A DNA stretch of 64,000 nt from Bradyrhizobium sp. dw_78 (GTDB taxonomy: Bacteria; Pseudomonadota; Alphaproteobacteria; Rhizobiales; Xanthobacteraceae), in contig NZ_JAAVUS010000002.1 of assembly GCF_018449525.1 (NCBI RefSeq), forward strand, positions 496,001-560,000, read 5' to 3'. Below, one piece after another: positions 26,542 through 33,774 of the stretch (positions are counted from its first letter, which is position 1; the number at the start of each line of letters is the position of its first letter). Made by a program: the position numbers and the translations under genes. The notes under the pieces are model-generated. The model searched no databases and was not told the DNA's origin. It saw only the letters and a list, made by a program, of their open reading frames with translations.

Positions 26542-27315
26542 CTAGCGCTCGGCGAAGGCCTTCTCGACCACGAACTGGGCCGGCTCGCCGTGATTGCCTT
26601 CGACAAAACCCTTGTCCGACAGTAACACGCGCGTGTCCTGGACCAGCGACGGGCTGCCGCAGATCATGACGCGGTCGTGTTCGGACTGAAGCGACGGAAG
26701 GCCGATATCGGCGAACAGCTTGCCCGATGTGATCAGGTCGGTAATCCGGCCGCGATTGCGGAACGGGTCGCGCGTCACCGTCGGATAATAGATCAACTGG
26801 TTGCGCACATATTCGCCCATCAATTCATCGTTCGGCAATTCCTCGGTGATCATCTCACCATAGGCGAGCTCCGCGACCCGGCGGCAACCATGCAGCAACA
26901 CGACCTTCTCGAAGCGCTCGTAGGTCTCGGGGTCCTTGATCACGCTCAGGAACGGCGCCAGCCCGGTGCCGGTGCCGACCAGATAGAGATTGCGGCCGTT
27001 CTCGAGATTATCGATCACCAGCGTGCCGGTCGCCTTGCGGCTGACGATGATTTCGTCACCTTCCTTCAGATGCTGGAGGCGTGAGGTCAACGGCCCGTCC
27101 GGCACCTTGATGGAGAAGAATTCGAGATTGTCCTCGTAATTGGCGCTGGCGACGCTGTAGGCGCGCAGCAGCGGCCGCTCGCCGACCTTGAGGCCGATCA
27201 TCGTGAACTCGCCGTTGCGAAAGCGGAACGAGGGATCGCGGGTGGTGGTGAAACTGAATAGCGTGTCGGTCCAGTGATGGACGCTCAAAACACTTTCCTG
27301 ATTGAAATTGCTCAT
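26542..27315 (-). CDS. fpr: ferredoxin-NADP reductase
   Basis: 257 residues from ATG 27315. The FAD site is RAYSVAS (about residue 52), the NADP region is GTGTGLAPF, and it ends in VEKAFAER, the pattern of bacterial Fpr (FNR type). It exchanges electrons between NADPH and ferredoxin or flavodoxin in the cytoplasm. It is divergent from the enamidase gene and shares with it one of the three 16-bp palindromes. That placement suggests that it supplies low-potential electrons for 6-hydroxynicotinate reductase, whose E. barkeri homologue is an iron-sulfur flavoprotein; this is an inference. Confidence 0.9.
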   Translation of the reverse strand: MSNFNQESVLSVHHWTDTLFSFTTTRDPSFRFRNGEFTMIGLKVGERPLLRAYSVASANYEDNLEFFSIKVPDGPLTSRLQHLKEGDEIIVSRKATGTLVIDNLENGRNLYLVGTGTGLAPFLSVIKDPETYERFEKVVLLHGCRRVAELAYGEMITEELPNDELMGEYVRNQLIYYPTVTRDPFRNRGRITDLITSGKLFADIGLPSLQSEHDRVMICGSPSLVQDTRVLLSDKGFVEGNHGEPAQFVVEKAFAER

Positions 27316-27378
27316 CGTCTGATCCGAGTTTGGGCCTGGTCGGCACCGGATCCGGCAATCCCGGTTGCCAATCAAATT

Positions 27379-27394
27379 CATTCGTATACAAATG
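27379..27394. promoter_or_regulatory. palindromic operator candidate, site A (fpr/ena promoter)
   Basis: CATTCGTATACAAATG is a 16-bp near-perfect palindrome (one mismatched pair) in the 156-bp gap between the divergent fpr and enamidase genes. It matches the two sites at 40145 and 40297 with the form CrTTyGTATrCrAAyG. The same symmetric word recurs only in promoters of nicotinate genes here. Confidence 0.75.
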
Positions 27395-27471
27395 ACTAAT
27401 TCAGCTTGGCCCCGCCGTCAAGGCACGTTCAAAATCGCAAGCGATTTCAGTTACCAGAAGGGAACCTTCTC

Positions 27472-28668
27472 ATGGCTCACGATGCACCCCAGGCCGCCGG
27501 CCCCAGCAAGCTGGTGATCCGCAATATCGGCTTGCTGCTTTCGGGCGCCCTGGAAAAGCCGATCCTCGACGCCGATACGATCGTCGCCGAAAATGGCAGG
27601 ATCGCCGCCATCGGCCGCGCCAAGGACGTCGATACCGAAGGCGCCACGACCATCGTCGACGCCAACGGCACCACCGTCGCCCCCGGCCTGATCGACAGCC
27701 ATGTTCATCCCGTCGCCGGCGACTGGACGCCGCGGCAAAACCAGAGCGGCTGGATCGACAGCTCCCTGCATGGCGGCGTCACCACCATGATCTCCGCGGG
27801 CGAGGTTCACATGCCCGGCCGGCCGCGCGACGTCGTCGGACTCAAGGCGATGGCGATCTTCGCGCAGCGCGCATTCTGGACGCTTCGTCCCGGCGGGGTG
27901 AAGGTTCATGCCGGCGCGCCGGTCATCGAATGCGAAATGGTCGAGGAGGATTTCAAGGAATTGGCCGCCGCCGGCGTCAAGCTGCTCGGCGAGATCGGCC
28001 TTGGCGGCGTCAAGGACGGACCGACCGCGCGTAAGATGGTCGGATGGGCGCGCAAATATGGCATCCAGAGCACCATCCACACCGGCGGCCCGTCGATCCC
28101 GGGCTCCGGCCTGATCGACAAGGACGTGGTGCTGGAGGCCGACACCGATGTGGTCGGCCATATCAATGGCGGCCATACCGCGCTGCCCGATGACCAGATC
28201 CGCTGTATCTGCGAGGGCTGCAAGCGCGGGCTCGAACTGGTTCACAACGGCAATGAACGCTCGGCGCTCTATACGTTACGAACCGCGCGCGAGATGGGCG
28301 ATCTCAGCCGCATCATCCTGGGCACCGACGCACCGGCCGGCTCCGGCGTGCAGCCGCTCGGCATTTTGCGCATGGTGTCGCTGCTGTCCTCGCTCGGCGA
28401 GGTGCCCGCCGAACTCGCCTTCTGCTTTGCCACCGGCAATACGGCGCGGATGCGGGCGCTCGATTGCGGCCTGATCGAAGTCGGCCGCTCCGCCGATTTC
28501 GTCCTCATGGACAGAGCGCAGCATTCACCGGGCAAGAACATCCTCGAAAGCGTGCAGCTCGGCGACCTGCCCGGCATCGGCATGACCATCATCGACGGCA
28601 TCGTGCGCACCCAGCGCAGCCGCAACACCCCGCCGGCCGACCGGATTCCGGAGATCGTCGGGCGTTAG
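27472..28668 (+). CDS. ena: enamidase-like amidohydrolase (1,4,5,6-tetrahydro-6-oxonicotinate hydrolysis)
   Basis: 398 residues from ATG 27472 (AAGGGAA upstream); a longer reading frame to 27406 has no good site. It has the amidohydrolase pattern: N-terminal beta domain, metal site DSHVHP, later HTGG and HINGGHT, and the aspartate in LGTDAPAGSG. The start TKLVIRNIGLLLSG and GHINGGHTAL closely follow enamidase of Eubacterium barkeri, a bifunctional Fe-Zn enzyme that opens 1,4,5,6-tetrahydro-6-oxonicotinate to 2-formylglutarate and ammonia. The context (hnr, nicotinate hydroxylase) supports this role. Other cyclic-amide hydrolases remain possible. Confidence 0.82.
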   Translation: MAHDAPQAAGPSKLVIRNIGLLLSGALEKPILDADTIVAENGRIAAIGRAKDVDTEGATTIVDANGTTVAPGLIDSHVHPVAGDWTPRQNQSGWIDSSLHGGVTTMISAGEVHMPGRPRDVVGLKAMAIFAQRAFWTLRPGGVKVHAGAPVIECEMVEEDFKELAAAGVKLLGEIGLGGVKDGPTARKMVGWARKYGIQSTIHTGGPSIPGSGLIDKDVVLEADTDVVGHINGGHTALPDDQIRCICEGCKRGLELVHNGNERSALYTLRTAREMGDLSRIILGTDAPAGSGVQPLGILRMVSLLSSLGEVPAELAFCFATGNTARMRALDCGLIEVGRSADFVLMDRAQHSPGKNILESVQLGDLPGIGMTIIDGIVRTQRSRNTPPADRIPEIVGR

Positions 28669-28711
28669 TTGTTACCTTGCTGTCGATCGGCAGCGCGATC
28701 AGCGCTGTTGC

Positions 28712-29143
28712 TCAGGCTCCGGACGCCAGGAGCACGGCGCCGCCGCCGATCATGGCGATTCCCAGCCATCCGGCAGGCGAAGGCCTTTCGCCTAATATCA
28801 GCACGCCGAAAATCGCGACCAGCACCACGCTAAGCTTGTCGACCGGCGCGACCAGCGATGCCGGTCCCAGTTTGAGGGCGCGGAAATAGCATAGCCAGGA
28901 CGCTCCCGTTCCCAGACCAGAAAGGATCAGGAAGGTCCATGTCCGGCCTGAAATGGACTCCGGCTGCACGAACTGGCCGGTGGCAAGCAGCAGCACCAGG
29001 AAGCTGAAAAGCACCACGACCGTCCGAATGAACGTTGCCAGATCGGAGTTGATATTCTCGACGCCGATTTTCGCGAAGATGGCCGTCAGCGCGGCGAATA
29101 TCGCGGACAGAACTGCCCATAGCTGCCAGAATTCGAAACTCAC
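28712..29143 (-). CDS. EamA/DMT family transporter, half-size
   Basis: 143 residues with about five membrane segments, ending in GVLILGERPSPAGWLGIAMIGGGAVLLAS, a standard EamA domain end (the LGE motif). Typical DMT proteins have two repeats in about 300 residues; this has only one, so it would need to work as a dimer, like small multidrug-resistance-type proteins. It converges on the enamidase gene. The transported substrate is not known. Confidence 0.85.
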   Translation of the reverse strand: MSFEFWQLWAVLSAIFAALTAIFAKIGVENINSDLATFIRTVVVLFSFLVLLLATGQFVQPESISGRTWTFLILSGLGTGASWLCYFRALKLGPASLVAPVDKLSVVLVAIFGVLILGERPSPAGWLGIAMIGGGAVLLASGA

Positions 29144-29196
29144 CCAATCTCCTCTCTCATCCGGTAGCGCGCCAGCACAGGCGCCACGTCGTCAAC

Positions 29197-29952
29197 TCAA
29201 AACGTAAACAGCACGGAGGCGTACCAGGAATATCGATCGGTCTCGCTGGTATTCTCGATTCCGCGCCTGACATAACCGAGCAGGTGATAGTTATCGTTCA
29301 GATCGTAGCGCCATCCGACGCCGACACTGGATGTCGCCGGCGTGCCGTTCGAATCGGCGGTCTGGTGAAAGATCTCCGCTCCGACCTGGAGCCTGGGCAG
29401 AAGCTGATAGGTCAGGACGGCGCCTGCCTGGCAAAAATCGACCGCACGGAGTTCGCTGAAAGTACATCCGCCGCCACCGAACGCCGACCATCCGCTGCTC
29501 CAGTCCTTCTGCACCCACACCGGCAACAGCAGCGACGCGTGGTTGTCGCCAACATTATCCGAACCGCTCGGAAGGAAAATGCGCGGGAAAATGCTGACGT
29601 CGAGACCGAACGTATCCTGATGCAGAAAACGATATTTGGCAGCGAGTTCGATATTGCTCAAGCCGACGCTGGTGCCGCCGCCGGCGGTTTGATCAAAGCC
29701 CGCGGGCAGGGTTGCGGTGAGTTGAAGGTCGGGCGCCGCGCCATAGTTGAAATCAATGCCGCTCTCGCCCGCCGTGCGGCCGCGCGTCACCGTGCCGCTG
29801 TTGAAGGTATAGATCTCGAAGTGCTGGTAGTCGGTCGGTTCAGGATCGTCGGAAACATAGGGCGGTCCGGCAACAGCCGCTCGCGTCAGCAGCGCCAGCA
29901 CCAGACTGGCGCACATCCCTAAACGTATCAATTGTCTGCTGCCATTGGGCAT
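29197..29952 (-). CDS. outer-membrane transporter family protein (MetA-pathway of phenol degradation-like)
   Basis: 251 residues with a signal peptide (LALLTRAAVAGPP). The mature segment PYVSDDPEPTDYQHFEIYTFNSG and the later alternating beta pattern, with a C-terminal phenylalanine, fit the outer-membrane beta-barrel family known as 'MetA-pathway of phenol degradation'. Such proteins may take up aromatic compounds. It faces the RpiR gene across a gap with an 18-bp palindrome (29983-30000). Confidence 0.8.
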   Translation of the reverse strand: MPNGSRQLIRLGMCASLVLALLTRAAVAGPPYVSDDPEPTDYQHFEIYTFNSGTVTRGRTAGESGIDFNYGAAPDLQLTATLPAGFDQTAGGGTSVGLSNIELAAKYRFLHQDTFGLDVSIFPRIFLPSGSDNVGDNHASLLLPVWVQKDWSSGWSAFGGGGCTFSELRAVDFCQAGAVLTYQLLPRLQVGAEIFHQTADSNGTPATSSVGVGWRYDLNDNYHLLGYVRRGIENTSETDRYSWYASVLFTF

Positions 29953-29982
29953 CGGCTGCGCGAAACCGCTTGAGATAGGCCA

Positions 29983-30000
29983 ATGTAGTATATACTACAT
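29983..30000. promoter_or_regulatory. perfect 18-bp palindrome, candidate RpiR operator
   Basis: ATGTAGTATATACTACAT is perfectly symmetric and lies in the gap between the outer-membrane gene (start 29952) and the RpiR regulator (start 30060). RpiR-family regulators bind palindromes near divergent promoters, so this is the obvious operator candidate. It sits 30 bases from the barrel gene start, a good place for a repressor. Confidence 0.7.
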
Positions 30001-30059
30001 ATTTCTATATCGAGATTATTTTGCTACTTTACGGCCATCATCGGAGCCCGGAACCGCCC

Positions 30060-30947
30060 TTGACCGTCGAAGCCGCCATCGATTTTGGGACCAAGCTCGA
30101 CCGCATGCTGCGACGGGCGAACCAGCAGCTCGGCGCCGCCGGCCTTCGCGTGGCGAAATTCATCGACGAAAACCGGCAGATCGTTTTGGCCAGTTCCGCC
30201 GCCGCGCTCGGCGCTCGCATCGGCACTTCCGACGCCACCGTGCTGCGCACCATTCAAGCCCTGGGCTTCACCAGCCTGGCCGACCTCAAGAACGCCATCC
30301 TGAACTCGGGACCAGTCTCGACGCCGGCCGACGACATGCGGCGTACCTTGGTCGATCTCAAGAAGACGACCGGCGAAGCGCTGGACGGCATATTACACGC
30401 CCATGCCGAGGGTCTGGCCGTCCTGCGATCGGCAAAATGCCGCGGCGAGATGGCCGAGGCCGTTCATGTTCTCGATAAGGCCGAGCGGATCGCCGTGTTC
30501 GGGATCGGCCCATCCGCTGCGCTTGCGGCCTATGTCTCGATTCTGTTGACGCGAAGCGGCCGCCGCAGCCGGACGATCAGCGCGACAGGATCGATGCTGG
30601 CCGACCAACTTCTCGATCTGCGTGCCGGGGACACTCTGCTGATCCTCGCCTATGGCCGCCTCTACCGGGAAGTGAAGGCTGTGTTCGCCGAAGCCAGGGC
30701 GCTACGCCTGCCAACCGTTCTGGTCACCGAAGCCGATGACACGCCGCTGGCAAAATTGGCCGATGTCCGCGTGGCAATTCCGCGCGGGCGTCCGGGCCAG
30801 ATGGCACTGCACGGCGCGACTCTGGTGGGCCTGGAAGCTTTGGTGCTCTCGCTGGCCGCCGCGAAACCAGAGTCGGCACTGGCCTCGCTCGACAATCTCA
30901 ATCGGCTTCGACGGGCCACCGAAGTCCAACGCCAGAGCGCGAAGTAG
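30060..30947 (+). CDS. RpiR/MurR family transcriptional regulator
   Basis: 295 residues if TTG 30060 is used; a longer reading from TTG 30021 is possible, and the start is not certain. The N-terminal RpiR helix-turn-helix (RVAKFIDENRQIVLASSAAALGARIGTSDATVLRTIQAL) is followed by a SIS domain (AERIAVFGIGPSAALAAYVSILL), which binds phosphosugars or related ligands. It is divergent from the outer-membrane protein gene and upstream of a membrane protein gene; the palindrome at 29983 is its likely target. The ligand is unknown. Confidence 0.85.
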   Translation: MTVEAAIDFGTKLDRMLRRANQQLGAAGLRVAKFIDENRQIVLASSAAALGARIGTSDATVLRTIQALGFTSLADLKNAILNSGPVSTPADDMRRTLVDLKKTTGEALDGILHAHAEGLAVLRSAKCRGEMAEAVHVLDKAERIAVFGIGPSAALAAYVSILLTRSGRRSRTISATGSMLADQLLDLRAGDTLLILAYGRLYREVKAVFAEARALRLPTVLVTEADDTPLAKLADVRVAIPRGRPGQMALHGATLVGLEALVLSLAAAKPESALASLDNLNRLRRATEVQRQSAK

Positions 30948-30973
30948 CGCGGCGGCCGCGACGACTTTCAGAA

Positions 30974-31762
30974 ATGACGGGCAACTGCATGGATCGGGAT
31001 ATTGACCGAAGCAAGGTTCCGGAGGTCACGCTCGTCTTCTGGATCATCAAGATACTGGCAACGACGCTCGGCGAAACCGGCGGCGACGCCGTTTCGATGT
31101 CCATGAACCTCGGCTACGCCGTCGGCAGCTTCATCTTCATCGGCATCTTCGCGGTTGCCGTCGTGGCACAGATTTCGGCGAAAAAATTTCATCCATTTCT
31201 CTACTGGCTCGTGGTGATAGCGACCACGACGGCAGGCACCACCACGGCCGACTTCGCCGACCGGTCGCTCGGCATCGGTTATCCCGGCGGCGCCGGCCTG
31301 CTGTTCGTGCTGCTGATGGCCTCACTGGCGATCTGGTATCGGTCGGCGGGATCGATTTCGGTCAATACGGTTTCAACGCCGCCGATCGAGACATTCTACT
31401 GGGTTGCGATCCTTTTCTCCCAGACCCTTGGTACGGCGCTGGGCGACTGGATGGCTGACACCAATGACCTCGGTTACGAAGGCGGCGCGCTGGTGTTCGC
31501 CGGAGGCCTCGCGCTGATTGCGGCGGCCTATTTTTTCACGGGCATCTCGAGAACGCTGCTGTTCTGGGCCGCCTTCATTCTGACCCGGCCGCTGGGCGCG
31601 ACGCTGGGAGACCTGCTCGACAAACCGCTGGACGATGGTGGCCTGGCATTCAGCAGGTTCTACGCCTCGGCCATCCTGGCCGCCGTCATCATCGCTTGCG
31701 TGGCGTTACTGCCGCAACGCGCCGGCACGCATCCGGGCAAGGCCGAGGCAACCCATATCTGA
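30974..31762 (+). CDS. COG4705-type membrane protein with a four-fold internal repeat
   Basis: 262 residues (or 257 from ATG 30989), with about eight membrane segments. Four times a similar motif recurs: KILATTLGETGGDAVS, TTTAGTTTADFADRSL, FSQTLGTALGDWMADT, and ILTRPLGATLGDLLDK, each on a membrane segment with a T-L/T-G-x-x-x-G/A-D core. This fits the uncharacterised membrane-anchored protein family COG4705. The four acidic, threonine- and glycine-rich repeats suggest a small-solute or cation pathway. It is 26 bases after rpiR in the same direction. Confidence 0.8.
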   Translation: MTGNCMDRDIDRSKVPEVTLVFWIIKILATTLGETGGDAVSMSMNLGYAVGSFIFIGIFAVAVVAQISAKKFHPFLYWLVVIATTTAGTTTADFADRSLGIGYPGGAGLLFVLLMASLAIWYRSAGSISVNTVSTPPIETFYWVAILFSQTLGTALGDWMADTNDLGYEGGALVFAGGLALIAAAYFFTGISRTLLFWAAFILTRPLGATLGDLLDKPLDDGGLAFSRFYASAILAAVIIACVALLPQRAGTHPGKAEATHI

Positions 31763-31795
31763 TCGGACACAGCAAACGATGATCTTGCAACATCA

Positions 31796-32251
31796 TCACC
31801 GCAGCTTGCTGAGCAGCGCCATCAAGGTCTCGCGTTCGTTCGCATCGAGCGGCGCCAGCGTTTCCTTCGTGATCACAGCCGCGTTCGGCGCGGCCTTCTC
31901 GGCCATCTGCTGACCGAGGCGGGTGAGGCTGACGAGAAGACGGCGGCCATCATCGGGATCGCGGCAGGTTTCGGTCAGGCCGCGTGCGGTGAGCCTGTCG
32001 ATCACGCCTTTGATGGTGGCGACGTCCATCGACGTCAGCCGCCCGAGCAGGTTCTGCGAGCATGGTCCGGTTTCGGCCAGCTTGGAGAGCGCCGCCCATT
32101 GCGTCGACGTCACGTTGATTCCGATTTCCCGCCCGAAGATCACCGCATGGCGCTGCCACACCTGACGCAGGATGAAACCGATCTGATCGTCGAGAATGTA
32201 GGACGGCTTCGAAGGCTTCGCGCTTCGTTTAGACGAACCGCTCCTGCTCAT
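31796..32251 (-). CDS. MarR family transcriptional regulator (candidate nicotinate regulator)
   Basis: 151 residues from ATG 32251; a GTG at 32278 would lengthen it but lacks a ribosome binding site. The MarR winged helix is clear (TSTQWAALSKLAETGPCSQNLLGRLTSMDVATIKGVIDRLTARGLTETCRDPDDGRRLLVSLT). The domain order and the FILRQVWQRH start resemble MarR regulators of nicotinate catabolism (NicR/BpsR), a tentative comparison from memory. It follows livF of the second Liv operon, 30 bases on, in the same transcript. It is the best candidate to bind the 16-bp palindromes. Confidence 0.85.
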   Translation of the reverse strand: MSRSGSSKRSAKPSKPSYILDDQIGFILRQVWQRHAVIFGREIGINVTSTQWAALSKLAETGPCSQNLLGRLTSMDVATIKGVIDRLTARGLTETCRDPDDGRRLLVSLTRLGQQMAEKAAPNAAVITKETLAPLDANERETLMALLSKLR

Positions 32252-32281
32252 CTGCGTTCCCGCGTTCTTACCCGGCACCGG

Positions 32282-32986
32282 TCACAACGCCAGATGCGCG
32301 TCGCGGATGTCCGGGCGGGCATCAAGTTCGTCCATGGTGCCGCTGAAGCAGATGCGGCCACGCTCGATGATATAGGCACGGTCGGAGATCAACCGTGCGA
32401 AGTGCAGGTTCTGCTCGGACACGACAATGCTGACGCCCGCCTTTTTCACCGTCAGGATCGCCTCGATCATCTGCTCGACGATTTTCGGCGACAGCCCTTC
32501 GGACGGTTCGTCGAGCAGCACCAGCGACGGGTTTCCCATCAGGGTCCGCGCGATCGTCAGCATCTGCTGCTCGCCGCCGCTCATGCGCCCGCCCGGGCGG
32601 CCCCGCATCTCGCCGAGATTGGGAAACAGCGCGAACAGTTTTTCCGTGGTCCAGTGCGGCGTATTCGGCCTGACCGGCTGGCGGCCGACTTCGAGATTCT
32701 CCTCGACCGTGAGATCGGTGAAGATCCGCCGCTCTTCCGGCACGTAACCCAGGCCGCTGCGCACGATCGCATGGGTCGGCGCGTCGGAGACGTCCCTGCC
32801 CTCGAACACGATGCGCCCGGTGCGCTGCGCGACCAGACCGACGATGGAACGGAAGGTCGTGGACTTGCCGGCACCGTTGCGGCCGAGCAGCGCGACCACT
32901 TCGCCTTCACCGACTTCCAGCGCGATGTCGAACAGGATATGCGCGGGGCCGTAATGGCTGTTGAGATCATGGACGCTGAGCTTCAT
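32282..32986 (-). CDS. livF: Liv-type ABC transporter ATP-binding protein LivF (second set)
   Basis: 234 residues. Walker A is GRNGAGKST, signature MSGGEQQM, Walker B LVLLDEP. The start (LSVHDLNSHYGPAHILFDIALEV) is LivF-like. It overlaps livG by 4 bases. The second Liv set lies inside the nicotinate locus and is likely to serve uptake of nicotinate or a related pyridine, an inference from position. Confidence 0.93.
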   Translation of the reverse strand: MKLSVHDLNSHYGPAHILFDIALEVGEGEVVALLGRNGAGKSTTFRSIVGLVAQRTGRIVFEGRDVSDAPTHAIVRSGLGYVPEERRIFTDLTVEENLEVGRQPVRPNTPHWTTEKLFALFPNLGEMRGRPGGRMSGGEQQMLTIARTLMGNPSLVLLDEPSEGLSPKIVEQMIEAILTVKKAGVSIVVSEQNLHFARLISDRAYIIERGRICFSGTMDELDARPDIRDAHLAL

Positions 32987-33774
32987 GCGCTCGCTCCTTC
33001 GCGGTGGCGCGCGTCATAGACAAGGCCCTCGCCGAGATAGATGGCGCGGACCTGCGGGTTGCGACGGACTTCCGCCGGCGAACCTTCGGCGATCAACGTG
33101 CCGCGGTTAAGAACGAGGATGCGGTCGGCATGTTCGAACACCACGTCCATGTCGTGCTCGGTGAAGAGCACGCCGATCGATTGCTCCTTGGCGATCTGTG
33201 CCGTCAACCGCATCAGGTCGATCCGTTCGCGCGGCGCCATGCCGGCGGTGGGCTCGTCCATCAACAGAAGCTTCGGCTGGTTGGCGAGCGCTATCGCAAG
33301 CTCCAGCCGCTTGAGGTCGCCATAGGCGAGTTCACCGCAGGGACGTTCCGCATAGCCGGCCATGCCGACCAGTTCGAGCAGGCGGCCGGCCTCGTCTCGT
33401 TCGAATTTCGGCGTCGAGCCCCAGAGATTGAACAACTGGCGCTCGAACGACACCAGCGCGACCTGGACGTTTTCGCGCACCGTCATGGTCGGGAACGTCG
33501 CGGTGATCTGGAACGTGCGTCCCACCCCCAGCCGCCAGATGGCGCGCGGTTTCTCGCCGGCCGTATCCTCGCCCAGCAACACGATCCGGCCGCTGTCGGG
33601 AACGTTCTGGCCGTTGAGCATGTCGAAGCAGGTGCTTTTTCCGGCGCCATTGGGGCCGATCAGCGCCAGGATTTCACCGGCCTTCAGCGCAAAGGACACG
33701 CCGCGCACCGCATGGATGCCGCCATAGGATTTGGTCAGGCCTTCGACCGACAGCAATGTGGGCGCGGCGTTCAT
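32983..33774 (-). CDS. livG: Liv-type ABC transporter ATP-binding protein LivG (second set)
   Basis: 263 residues. Walker A is GPNGAGKST, the signature region is LAYGDLKRLELA, Walker B is LLLMDEP. The segment TFQITATFPTMTVRENVQVAL matches LivG. It overlaps the fused permease gene by 4 bases and livF by 4 bases, so the whole set is coupled. Confidence 0.93.
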   Translation of the reverse strand: MNAAPTLLSVEGLTKSYGGIHAVRGVSFALKAGEILALIGPNGAGKSTCFDMLNGQNVPDSGRIVLLGEDTAGEKPRAIWRLGVGRTFQITATFPTMTVRENVQVALVSFERQLFNLWGSTPKFERDEAGRLLELVGMAGYAERPCGELAYGDLKRLELAIALANQPKLLLMDEPTAGMAPRERIDLMRLTAQIAKEQSIGVLFTEHDMDVVFEHADRILVLNRGTLIAEGSPAEVRRNPQVRAIYLGEGLVYDARHREGASA

